64,000 bases of DNA from NCBI GenBank assembly GCA_003586115.2, contig QVOM02000034.1:109221610-109285609 (forward strand), in the 5' to 3' direction. Origin of the DNA: Salvator merianae (lineage: Eukaryota > Chordata > Lepidosauria > Squamata > Teiidae). Under the pieces are notes generated by a model that did no database searches, was not told the DNA's origin, and saw nothing but the letters and a program-made list of their open reading frames with translations. Positions 1-12,700 of the stretch are shown piece after piece. Positions within the stretch are counted from its first letter, which is position 1; each line of letters begins with the position of its first letter. The position numbers were made by a program, and so were the translations under genes.

Positions 1-65
1 GGTCCGATTCACTTTCGCGCCAGGAGGAGAAAACGCAAAGCACTGACTGACTGACTCAAAGAGTG
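1..65 (+). other. NUF2: NUF2 non-coding exon 1 (5' UTR, start of window)
   Basis: I infer this as the first, untranslated exon. The sequence ends in GAGTG followed by a good splice donor (GTAAGA, from 66), and the ATG lies in the next exon at 593. An E2F-like motif sits at its left edge, so the transcription start is near or within this stretch, and the true 5' end may lie before the window. Mammalian NUF2 also has an untranslated first exon. The donor is clear by eye, but the exon start cannot be fixed from sequence alone. Confidence 0.55.
13..21 (+). promoter_or_regulatory. E2F/DP-type site TTTCGCGCC
   Basis: TTTCGCGCC matches the E2F consensus TTTSSCGC. It lies next to the likely transcription start of NUF2, a gene expressed in G2/M and known in mammals as a cell-cycle (DREAM/E2F) target. 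I see no convincing CHR element or CCAAT box in the few bases available, since most of the promoter is outside the window. Confidence 0.55.
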
Positions 66-574
66 GTAAGAGAGCAGCCCGTGGTGGGAAGCGAACCGGG
101 GTAGGCGAGGAGGCTGAAACAAGAACGGAGAGGGGGGCAGATACCAGCGACCCAAAAGTCTGCCCTGTGCTTTCTGGAAACATACAGCAGGCCGCTACAG
201 GTAGCAGAAGACGGACAGTTTGGTCTCAGCCTTCAAAATAGTAACTGATTTCTTTTGGGACAGACAAGATTGGCTTCAGTAAGAGTGGAGATGAATGCTG
301 GTGTTTTTGCAGTAGGATATTGCAGGAAGGTGTTTCTGGGTATTGAGGTAGAAGAGTAAATAGAGAAATCTTTAATCCTCAAATATGTTCCAAGAATTAA
401 CACAATCGTTACAAGATATTTTTCCCATAAGACCTTGAAGTAGGGGAGGGATTTTGTGGCTCAGCTGTTTGGCCCATAAAACAGCTAGGAAAAGTATGCA
501 ATACTGGATGGAAATGTCATATGTCACCAATTGTTGTAATTTCATAAAAGTAAAATAATAATTTACTTTTTCAG

Positions 575-715
575 ATAGCCATCCCTTGACAGATGGATAA
601 CTGTACTTTTCCAAGATATAAAGAGAATGATATTATTGTACATCTCCGTAACTGCTTGTTGACTGGAAATGAAGCCAAAACCATCTCCAAAAATGATTTA
701 TTTCCAAATGCCAAG
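575..715 (+). CDS. NUF2: NUF2 exon 2 (start codon; residues 1-41)
   Basis: The acceptor is TTTTTCAG ending at 574, and coding begins at the ATG at 593 after 18 nt of 5' UTR. The peptide opens MDNCTFPRYKEND and ends DLFPNAK before the donor GTAAGG at 716. The FPRY start and the LTG...KNDL(F/Y)PN pattern are the usual N-terminus of the Nuf2 CH domain. No upstream in-frame ATG exists in the exon, so the start is well supported. The exon ends in phase 0. Confidence 0.95.
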
Positions 716-3700
716 GTAAGGACTATACATTTTTACAGTGATTTGTAACATTTTTCAGGGCTCTTTTTTTCAGGAGTCCTTAAACCAGAGTTTTAAACAC
801 ACAGCATGTTGAGGACCAGATTTCTTCGTCATATAAAAACTGGACTCTTCCCACTATTGCAGTAACACTATCACCTAAAGCAACCTAAAGTGATGAACCT
901 AAAGAGGCATCACGTAAGTGGTTTTAGCAGCTCTCAGTCAGTCATTCCTTTGTATAAGATTTTCATTTTACCTTGCCTGCATGAACTGGAAATTTAGGGT
1001 TTCAAAGAATGAAATAATGAAGAGGAGAGCAAAAGCTGTTTCTACTATTTTTCTTTTTTGTTAGTGTACTCTGGACAATAATAAATACCACTGTATTTTG
1101 TTGGTTTTTATTTTATGGTTCACCCAATTGTATTTCAATTTGTTTTTAAATCAAAAGTCAGGATTTTTTATTTTATTTCACCTGTGCTTTAACAATTGCA
1201 TTGTGTTGCCAGTTAGCTACCTGGAGAAATCAAGGTTTTGTTTTAACAAATAAGGCCTTAGGAAATCTGTATCCCTCTCCTTTGTACACTGATAAGATCA
1301 CTTAGGGCCTGTTCAGACTTGTGTGATGGAGTGATCCAGGCCACTCACTCGATCACTCCATCCACACCAGGGAGCTGCAGCAACTCGCCAGAAGTTGCCA
1401 AAGTCCTTCTAGAAGCAATCCAGCTGTGGACTACGTCTGGATTGTTCCTGGATGACTGTTTCTGAATCCTCTTCCACGAGCAGCATGGCAAGTGGGCACA
1501 GCAGTGTGACTGTGGCTGCACAGTTGCGTGAAGTGTCCGGATCACCATGGCAATGAACGAGTGCGCAGTGGATGTTGCCTTGCATGTTGGCATGATGATC
1601 CGGCCTACCCTGGCCAGGCCATTTGCACTTCCATTTTGCTGGCCAGGTAGGGGCTGTTCCAGCATGTGACATGTGAATGGCTGCTGGCGCGCTGGGGCTT
1701 ACCCAGCCTAGTATGGTATTGTAATATCATATTAGGCTGGGAAGTGCAAACCCAGCCTAAAATCCACTCTGTAGTGGTGCCTTTCTCTGGAATGTTTTTT
1801 CTCTCTCTTTTTAACTATTATAAATTATTTATTATAACAAAGTATATAATACAATACAATTACAAATAAGCAAATACAATGAACTATGTTCTTTGTATTT
1901 GCTTCTTTGTAATTGTATTGTATTATAATGAATTTGTAGATGCTTATTAAAGACCTATCTTTTCACCCAGGCTTTCCTCGAATAGTTGGTTAGGCTGTTT
2001 TGTCTAGCTCTTCCCACCTGCTGTTTCACTATTGTTCTTAGTGGTTTTACAAAATAAGCTCACTCACTTGACAGAATTAAAGTCTACAATGTATGTCTTG
2101 CATTGATTTCCTTTTATTCAGAGCCAGTATTACTGAATGAAAGAAAATAAGTTTTCTGATGGTGTAGCCTTAACATGGACATGCATTATTCAAAGACTGC
2201 TTGAATACTGAACTTTACTGTACATACTATTAAAACTTGCTTCATAATAATGAACCTGTTGGGGTCCATTGTATGTTACCTGAATGAGAAACTCGTATTT
2301 TAAACATTTTGTGTCAGAAAAGACAATCTTGGTTTCTTTCAACATACATGCACTTGAGGCATTGCTATTTCCCTTTGTATCCAATTATAACTTGACCTTC
2401 AGCAGAAGGTCAAATAATTTGGGAACTGTACAGTTAAAGAATTAAGAAATACTTGTTTTTAGATTGAACCTGGGGAGAGATGTGAGTCTAAGGTTCACTA
2501 CAGCTGTTACTAAACCATGTTTTATAATAACCAGGACTGGGACCTTTTCAAAAATCTATGAACTAGACTAATATTTTGGTCACCAAGAGTATATCTTTAT
2601 CCATCCACTCAGTAGTAGGACAAGGAACATGTGCTCTTTTTTTCCTTCTCCCATGATGAAAATATTTGGGAGGCTAAAAGGAAGACTTTTCTCCTCAGTG
2701 AGGTAGTGGAAATAAATGCCTGTTTTCATCCATCATGCACTTCTTGGGCAGCTAAAATGAGAGCTTCTACATTGCCATGGACAGTGTAGGGTAAGGAAAA
2801 GAACACCTCTGTCTTGTTTGAGGCAGTAGGTTGCATACCTACTGGGCAGCCCCTGAAAGAGAAAATAATTTCCTTGTCCCTGTGTTAAGCAAAAAGCAGC
2901 ATCTTAGCAATGGTTCTTTTAATAGTGGTGGGAATAAAGATCCTTTCTGCACTGGGCCTTGGATCAGAATTTATTCTGATCCAGGGCTAACACTTCCATA
3001 CCTGTTGCAGAATTGTGGAAGCCTTGTCCTTTCTTAGACTGCTTTGTCCGCACAGGATGAAGTGGTGGACTGGGATATGGTGTCAAAATGGCATTGTATT
3101 CCAGTTCTGCTGTGCTCTTCTTTAAAGAGGTCAACAACTGGGCCACAGTCTGTATTCTGGACTATGAAGGGTATTTTTTTTATTCTTAGTCTCTGTTTTT
3201 TATTTTATGCTGATTGTAGCTATGTGTGTACCACACTGGAATCTCGGTGAAGGGCACTTTAAAATAAAATAAGGGCTCAGGTTACTTATGCCCAAATTTA
3301 CCATCAAGTAGAATTCAGGCAACCATTTTTTTTTTTTAATTGTATCTCTTGGGAAGAGTCCTGTGGCAGAGATTGGTCAAGAGCCACGTATGGTCCTCAA
3401 AGGCCTTCCTGTAACGAACAAGAAGTTGATTAGCCTGTGCCAGTTCTCTTCTGGGAATTGTGAAAGATTATTGGATTTGAATTTGGTTCAGGCCTGTGAG
3501 TTAGAAATTGGAGTTTTGAGGATTCTATGTACAAAAAAACATAAGCTGCCACTACTCTTATCAGCTAATTTTCTCCCTTTTTTTGTGACCTTAATTCTTG
3601 CAAATGTGTTCATCTTAACATTTATGGCTCTAAACATTTTGCAGCTCACAGTGCATTTCAAATAAAAATCTGAGAGTTAAATAACATCTAAGAATACTTT

Positions 3701-6700
3701 AACTTTTGCCCATTTCCATTTTTTATAGCTTGAAGTGCTGCATATGATATTCATGAGAGCCTTGCAAAACGTGTATGGCATTCGCCTAGAACACTTCTAC
3801 ATGGTAAGTACACAGTAGAACCTGGGAAATAATAAAAGCTTCAAGCTAAAGGAAAACTATATTGAAAACATTTATATTCAGTCATTTATTCACACCAGGA
3901 AAGAGATGCTTGTGACTGGGAAAGTGGGATGACTTGCATGATCAGCTGTTGGGTGCAGAATAAGAGTAGAATAGAGAAAAAAGTAGATCTAAACACAGGG
4001 TGATTATGGAACAGAAATGTAAAGAGCTTATTAAAGAAAGGGGTTACGAAACCAGCATTAGTTGCTAAGAATACAAATCAAGACTACGGAACCCTTGCCC
4101 CCATTTGAGGAATCGTAATCCATAGAAATCGTGTATCCGCATCTAAGGGAGTGCATTTCACATATTCATGATTAGGAAAACTTTGCCCCCATTTTGAAAC
4201 GGGTTAACCACAACCCCCTTGCCACATTCTGCCTTCCTTTTCCTTTTATGTTGCAAGCTGGAGGAGGGGGAAGCACAGATGGGACATTTTCACTGGTTGG
4301 CGGAGGTAGGATATCATTGCTTTTCTAGCCTCCAGGTTTCCTATGCATTTTCAGACTTAGTAGGCACAGGGACTGCTGTATAAACAGTCATGCTCATGTG
4401 GTCCTTCACAGAGAGCATAAACCTAGATTGCAGTCCACGGCTCAGCGACAAGTTTGTTCATGGTCAGTCAGCTCAGCAGCAGCAAAAGATGTGAGAAAAA
4501 CATTGGAAGGAACAAAAGTTGAATACAGATACTGGTAAAAAACTATTTCTCATGCAGGGAACTGGAAATTGAGTATGTCACCTCTTCCCTCATGTCTGCT
4601 ACAGTGTAGATCAAGATCTTAGTTTGAGGTTAGATAGCAGTGTAGTCCACCAGGTACAGTATTGCATATTCCAATAAGAACTAGTCTGTGCAAACTCCAT
4701 TCTTTTCAATGAGATGATACATGCATCCTTATCTAGTGTAACATTATCCTAGCCTGTTAACAGAATTTTTGAATGCTACTATATTTGAGAATATAGTATT
4801 GAATAAGTACAGTTATCCCTCATAAAGCTCCAGTTTGGTTCACACAAATAGCTGTGTCATGCAAAACTCTTATAATTGTTGTCTATGGAAAACTGGAATG
4901 TCCAGGGAACTGTGGAGGTCCACCTCTACCAGTATAAATCAGTGGCACTACAGATGCCAAACTGCGTTATTGCAAGCTGCTTGGAGCACATTTAAATAAG
5001 AGAAATCCAATTTTATGAATATCAAAAGCAAAACTATGTTTTACAAAACTATGTTGTATGAGGTATAACTGCAGTTAGTACATAAAAATAAATGGAATAA
5101 ACAAATAAAAACTGTTTTCCTTGTACATATTGTATATAACCATACAGTATCATTGTCTGATGCTGACTCTAGTTTTGTATTCTTAAGTTTTATTGTCAGT
5201 TTATTCTAGAGTGTGTGAGTGTAAGACATCTGTAGGAATTTGTATGTTTTGTTACCTAGTGTTTTCAAAAACTGTTTTAAAAATTTTGACTTAGCTTGAA
5301 ATCTGCAGCTGTTCCGGGAGTCTGTTATAATACTAAATTAGGAGGCTCTTCCTATGGCAGTTGAAAGCAGTTTATTCTACAAACAAGTAAAGAATCTTTA
5401 CTTAAATCTAAATCAAGTGTCCATAAATGCTTCTTCTGGATCTGTTTTTTTTCAGATACCAGTGACATTTGAAACTCCATACCCGCAGATTTTTGAAGGT
5501 TTCCTACCCTTAGGGAATCTCTTCATTCATATGTGAGTATTCTGAAATATATTCCATGCTCATTGAGTGATTTGTGCTTATGCTTTTCAAGATGTTTCAC
5601 TAACTGAATTATTCACGTAACCCTTTTTAAGTGTATTGGCTCTTGTAAGTATTCTGAGTCGTTAATTAAATGGGGTATGTGAACGGAGTAATTCTTGCTG
5701 TACCTGGATTTTGGAGCCTTCTGCTTCAGGAGGACCACTGTGTACTCTCACATAAAATCAATAAAAAGATGAAGCTCCTTTGTACCAGCAGGAATAATAT
5801 AGTATTGTGATATGCATGCTTGGACAAGTACAAGTGTTTCTGTCATAATTCCCTGGGATTGTTTTATATTTTATTTTTAAATCAAAGCTATTTTGCTGTT
5901 TGCAACCTTGTAATTGTCTTTCAGCTTTAAATATGTTTGTTATGTTAAATATGTTTGTTGGTGGATGTTACTATAGGATCTTTAACATTTGCTTGAACGA
6001 ATTATCTAGTACAATATAATATCAGCTGCACTATAACTTCAACCAGGGCAGCAGTTAGTATAAGGGATCCTTTTTTGAAAAAAGCTTTATATTCTGTTCA
6101 CTTTTTGTCAGGGAACGATTTTTCCCAGTCTGCCGTGTCCATGACTTCCATATCGCTGATATCATAACTCCAAGTAAGCTTTCAACATATGTCATCTTTG
6201 TGGAGATGCTTGGTTTATTTGATTTAGATTTTATCTTGTGATAGCCATCACCTAGGATTTGTTTACTGCAGTTCACAGTACCTGTAATAACACTCCTAAC
6301 AGAAAGGCCGTGATGATCATGACAAATACACCAGGAAAAACACTGATGTTGGAGGGAGGAATCAGTAGAGCACATTTTAGGCATGGGCATCAAACAGGCT
6401 CATATACTGTTCTCAGCACATGAAACTGCCAAAGCAGGCTGGATTTGTAAGGACCAACACCTCACAAGTCTTGTTCACCAAAAGGTATGGGGAAGGTGAA
6501 TGGTGATCAGGATTATAGGTATCACTCGCCTGCATCTCTCACTTTCCTCATTCCCTTTCTTTCCTGCCCAGCCCAGTTTGCAGCTAGAAGGTGACAGGGC
6601 AATGTAGGTCTTGCGGTGATGTCACTGCATGGACTGTTATCTCATAATGAACCAGAACAAGCAGTGGTGCAAGCCATTTTAAAAACAGACAGGTGGATTT

Positions 6701-9700
6701 GCTGAATAGTTTGTAAACACTTCCAAAAATGTCCTGACCATTTCCCCGATCACACCTACCATCTCCCCGGAGCTCCCCCAGCCTCCCCCCGTGCCCCAGT
6801 TGTGCTGTGGCTTCTATTTCCTTTTTAGATTACATCCCACCAACCCCCAGGCCATGTCTCACTAACCCTCTCGTTACATCTGTGGGGCCTTACTTAGTCC
6901 CATTGGGTTACACCATTTTTCTGTCTCTGGCCTTCTGGCCTCATAGTTTAGAGAAGGCCACAGTGGCCACCTCCATTTGACCCTCTGGAGTGGAGAACTA
7001 CAAGTCCTCCAAGAAGGCCTAATGCAAGAAAGCATACATCCCCTTCCTGCAAAGATAAAATTTCAAAAGAATGTGGTCTCCAGCCACCACAGTCATCTCT
7101 TGACCATGTGGCTGGTGAAGCCGTGGCAGGGGTGGCACAACATACCCATTAACCACTCCACAACCTTCCCTTAACAGTCACATAGACAGCCATTTTTAAA
7201 GATTAACTTCCGAAAAATTCCTTTAAAGCCATCCTTTGCCTCCAGAGTTTTGCAGTTTGGAGACATCTGCCATTACCGTCCATCCCATTTTGGAGGCCCT
7301 GAAACATCCCATGAGGAGGGGGGAACTCCACAGCAGTTTCCCCCACTTTGTCAATGAATGAGCCTAAAAAGAATTAGAAACAACCAAAGTTGCTCCAAAT
7401 GGGGGTAGGGAAGGATGCCTCCCATTTTCCTCTCAAATTGCAAAGCAACGGAGCCAGTGGGTGATTTTGCCATTTGCCTCATTAGTTTGTAAAAAAGTGG
7501 GCAGCAGGTGAAAAACGTCCTCCCCTACCCCCCCACTCCCATTTTAGGAGCCCTAAGACAGCCCATAGGAAAAGGATAATAGGTTCCCCCTTTATTCCTA
7601 TGGGTGAATGTGAATAGTCCAAATGGTTCAGTTTGGAGATCAAACCAGTTGGAACCAGCTCATGCACATATCTGGATTAGTCTTATTTCTGTGAGGATTT
7701 TTCCCTTTGTAGGTCCTAAAATTGTACTCCACAGTTGTACTTTCTGAACAGCATACAAAAAATTTATCTACTGATTAGTGTTAATAATGGTTATGGGAAT
7801 TTTGCCCCATTACTCCTAAAAGAAGGGGAGCTAAATTAAATTTCAGAAAGGAAAGAATATAGGAAAATAGGTTTTTGTGACCAGGCTGAGTTTAGTTTTT
7901 CAGTAAATATTTCAGCTTCAACACCTGCACAGTGTAGAAATCCTAGAAGATAACGGCAAATTTGTATATAATGAGTAGTTTGTTCTACATTAAAATCTCA
8001 GCAAATGTGCAGAAATATGCTATAACAAGTTCCAACACATTTTCCCTTAAGCTCTAGTTATACTACTGTACATCTATCAATTAAATTTCTGACTTGTGTG
8101 CGTGCCACACTGTGTATTCTAGCCAAGTATTAACCTTCACACAGAGTACAGGGTTTGAAAATTTTAATTCCTCTCTTACCAAAATGTTTCATTTTTCATT
8201 GCTTTTGTAGAAGCAAAGAGGACAGCGCGTTTTCTGAGTGGCATTCTTAATTTTCTTTTCTTTCGTGATTCACGTTGTGATGTCTACCTGGGAATCGAGA
8301 GCACTTATGTAAGACAGTCTTCATTTCCTGTCAGACCGCCATATTATATTTTTGTGTTTTTTTAATAAAATACTGCAACATCGTTCTACCATGTTGTGGC
8401 AGCAATGGGGTTTTTTTTAAATGCAAGTATTGAATGTTTTAAAAAGTTCTAGAATTACTGAGTAAATTGAGGTATTGGCAGTGAAACATTTCAGATTTCA
8501 TAAATAAAGTTTAGCATGGTCTTGAATCAGGATGTGTCAGCATACAAGGGATTAAGAATTTGCTGAATATGCAATTGGAAGTTACTTCATCCCTGTTCTG
8601 GACTCAGGACACTTGCAGACCCATAATTCCCACTGGCATCAGCCAAAAAAATTGGACTGGTTGCTTGAGTATAGGATGTATTTGGGGAGTGGGTCATTTA
8701 AGAGATACTTCACTTTTTCCCAAGCAAACCATGCTGGCTGCTAATGTGAGCCTCCTAAAATCTTCACACAATTGATATCAGTATGTGTTTTTTTTCCTCC
8801 TTTTCTAGTCTAAATAGGCTTAGGAATGCTGCTGGTAAATACCATTGGGAAGTTATTTCCTGGCAGATTTGCTTTTAACATCTACCTTGCACTGAAAACT
8901 GTTGTGTGGATTTACTGAATTCCTTTTGCGGTGTTTTTTTTTTTTTTTTAAAAAAAGCATGAGTTGTGAAGTGGGTACCTGAGAAAGCTATGGAGGTGGC
9001 ATAGATTGATTTAAAGAAAGCTCCAAGAGAAAATGAATATTAAGAATTCGTGTAAAGTTCACTCTAGGGATAAGGCAGACATTGAGTTGATAGCAGAAAT
9101 AGATAACAGATTTTTTTATTTGGATTTTTATACTGTCCAATACTGCAGTCTTAGGGGAGTGTACAGTAATAAAAAAAACCAACCATCATCTCCATATAAA
9201 ACAAAAATACAAGAAAAAATGCAAATAAAAATGTAAAAAGAAAAGAAAAAAAATAAGAAAAAATGTCTAGGTACAGATGGACAAGAGTTTGGACTTTGGG
9301 ATTTAGGCCTCTAAGCATAAAGAGATAACATTTGTTAGACTGAGAACCTGAGAACCTCAGCAGGTTCTTATGCCTTTGGAGTTTAATAGAAGGAGGGAAA
9401 ATGCCAGAATAATAGCAAGAAAATCTACATTTGTAACTTAGAATGGTTCCTAAAACGCAGACTAAAATTGAAGCTATCAGTGCATCTGCTTTGCTGACAA
9501 GAATGTTCCATTTGCTTAATAAGTTGAATTGTGTATACAGTTGTCCCTTGCATAATGCAGTGGTTCAGTTTCTGCAAATCATTACATTAGGGGAGCAAAC
9601 TCAGCCACACTTTACTTAACTGCTATCTTTTCATAGCCAACAGTTATTTGTATAACAGTTTTGGCAAGATGTGGCACTGGGACCACCACTTATACAGGGG

Positions 9701-12700
9701 ATGTGGCCTTTTGGTGACTGAGGGAAAACAAAACCATGCTCTACAAAAAAAAAGTATCCTGTAATCTGAACTTTTTTTCTCCCACAGAAATCGGCTGTGG
9801 AAAAAGAACAACAACTTCAGGTGTCAATCCAGAAAGCAAAGACAAAACTGGAAAAACTAGAGTAAGATGACTTCAGATTGGATATTGGCATTTAAAACTA
9901 CCTGTAGTGTGGTCATTCCCTGACGTTCACAGGCTTGAAAACCATGCATTTTTTGCATTCATGAGGGAGCGTTTGTGACCCTTCCTCACAAATTTCAATG
10001 GAAGACAGTGGCACACTTGCAGATTTGGGAATCTATTGATGGCAAAAATCTGAGCTTAAAAGGACCTAGGATGTGTGTATTAAATTTGTTCCCTTGATTT
10101 TTCCAGATTTTGAAATTTGTATTTCTCTTCAGAAGTTGGGTCAGGAGATTATTTTTCCCGTTGGCTTTTCTATTCACTGTAAACCTCGTCTATTTGATGT
10201 ATATGGGGAGCTTTTCCAAAGTGAGGTTTTGAGGCAGAAGCTCAGCCACTTTTGGGATGGGAGCTGATTCTTAAGAGCTTGACTTGGTATGATGGGTGTC
10301 TAAGTTTTGTAGGTTCTATGGAATTATGAAGGTACTACTTTGAACCCTATGCCAATATTTAGTACAGTGTCACTTCTACGTTCAGTTACTTTTGTGGAAC
10401 TATATTTGACCTGGTGTCCTTAATCTATCTGTATACTTCTAAATGAAATCCTATATTTAGTGATGTCTTGTGAATCACCAGAAAACTTAAGTGAAAATAT
10501 AATAAAGGCTGTTTTTAAAATCTATCTATCTATCTATTTATAAACGTACACATATTAAGTGCCACTCCCATTTCTCTGTATATGCAGTACAATTCCAGTA
10601 GACCAACAAGCAGAGTTCAAGGAGCTCTCTCAAGATATTCAAGAGCTGGAGCAGAAACTCAACCAAGAATTTCGGCTGAAAACGGTAGGGAGTCTTACAA
10701 AATTCATTTCAAAAAGCAAAGCCATCCTGGTTTCCATTAGGTTATAGGTGTGTGGGCTTGAAAAAATGTTGCGTCCATTCCAATCTAATAGGATTATAGT
10801 ATGTGTGTTAACATCAGATTTTCATATCAAAACTGTTGGTTCCATTATTATCTAATTTACTGGAGCAACTGTAGTAATTCTATTTCCTGGCATGAAAAGT
10901 TTACAAATACTTAGATATTCTTAAAAATTACTTTTAAAAAGTTGTGACGTGAGTGGTTTCAATGAGGTCTATCATACAGTCCTGAGAACTATCTGTGAAG
11001 CTTATTCTAGCCATTCACAATGCAGCTTAAAAGCACTACAACTCTGCCTGCATTTGCTGTTAGATAGTTTCAAGAGGTAATTGCTTTCTTAGACTGCTTT
11101 AATTTTCACCCTATTTTAAGGGGCCACATTTGGAGGAAAAAAAAAGGAATTTGGTAAAGGTAAAAATTTCCTTGATTCAGCCTTGGCTCCTGGCGAGTAC
11201 ATGGACAAATCCATGCACTTTTCTTGGCAAAAGTATGGATGGACTTTTTCTTCAGAGATGTCTGTGATTGAACCGGGATACTCTTCATGCAAAGAAGACC
11301 AGATAGCAGAATTATACTGTTGTCCAATAATAATGAATTTTTATTATTGGCTGCAACCATGACTGATAATAACATTACTAGATCAGATAAAACATTCCGT
11401 CTGCAGCCTGTTTGCCTAGCTTTGTTTTGATTTCTCCCTTGTGTCTATACTTACATGGTTGGAATATTTCAAATATCATTCATTAATTGTCAGTCAACTG
11501 TTCATATCTGCTAGAGCGCTTTGCAAGATGAGATACACCAAAAGAGAATGGAAACTGCAGAAAAAACACAGAAGCTGGTAAGCAGATCTCAGTGGGAAGT
11601 TATAATGGCAAATCTGAAAATAGGTTTGCTTTCAGAAATACAAATATATATATTTTACTTCTACTCTTTTGTGATACAGAAGGCTTTCAAACAATTATTA
11701 GGAAAAATGTTTTAAAACCACCCAGCTTGTATTGTTACTAAATTTTGTGATATTTTGTTTCCATCAGGTGCTAATCTATTAAAATATTAAAAGCCAGATA
11801 ACACTTTCCCCTAAGCATATAGTGTGTTGATTTATTAAAAATTACTGAAAATAGTTTGCAACAGAAGTTTTCAGTGTAAATCCAGGTTTTAACTTCTCCC
11901 TGTTGTAGCATGCATGCCATTTGAATTGGGTGACTAATAAAACTGGAGGACTTTATTATTTGGGGGTAGTAATAGTATGTTTTAACATGATACTGCTGTA
12001 TGTTGGAATCCTAGAGTTCCTCTCTAGCTTCCTAGAAGTAAAAAAACCCTTAATTCGTTTGAATATTTGATAGCTAAGTGAACTATTGCGAAGTATTTAA
12101 TGCTGCAGTCCCAACCTCATTTTCCTGGGAATAAACATCACACAACATAGCAGGAATTTCTTCTGAGTAGGAATGATTGGAATTGCACTTTAATTATCCT
12201 TACGTGAGTCTTTTCTCAAAACTGAAGTTCAAGGTAGTTATTATGATGCAGTATTTGATTGAAACTGGTGCTGGCACTGATAAGCCCTGCATTCTTTTGT
12301 TAATTAGAATGAATTAAAACTTGTTATATGCAGTCTAAAAGAGGAACAAAAACAACTAAAGTCCAGGATTACAGAGTCACCAGAAGAGCTGGCTAATTGC
12401 AAAGAACGTTTGAAACAGTCACTGCAGAAAAACAAGAAAGATAAAGTGAGTTTTATTGTACTTTCTTCTCTCTGTAGCTTGCCTCTCACTTCATAGGCAG
12501 AAAAAAATTATATCCTGCCAATGCTGGGTTATTCACAGTGGAGTGCTCTGCCAGTATCCTTCTGTAAAAGCATGGTATTGCAACCCACAGAACAAAATGC
12601 TATTTTTTTCAAAGGACTTTCTATATTTTTAGAACAATATTCTGTTGGATCATTCTAGAGCCTGATAAAATGGGGGCTTTTTGTTTTTCACTGTATCTTT

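Noticed and set aside
12320..12333. Alternative acceptor TTATATGCAG for NUF2 exon 10
   Set aside because: It would drop the conserved NELK residues. The AG at 12307 keeps the frame and the family length.
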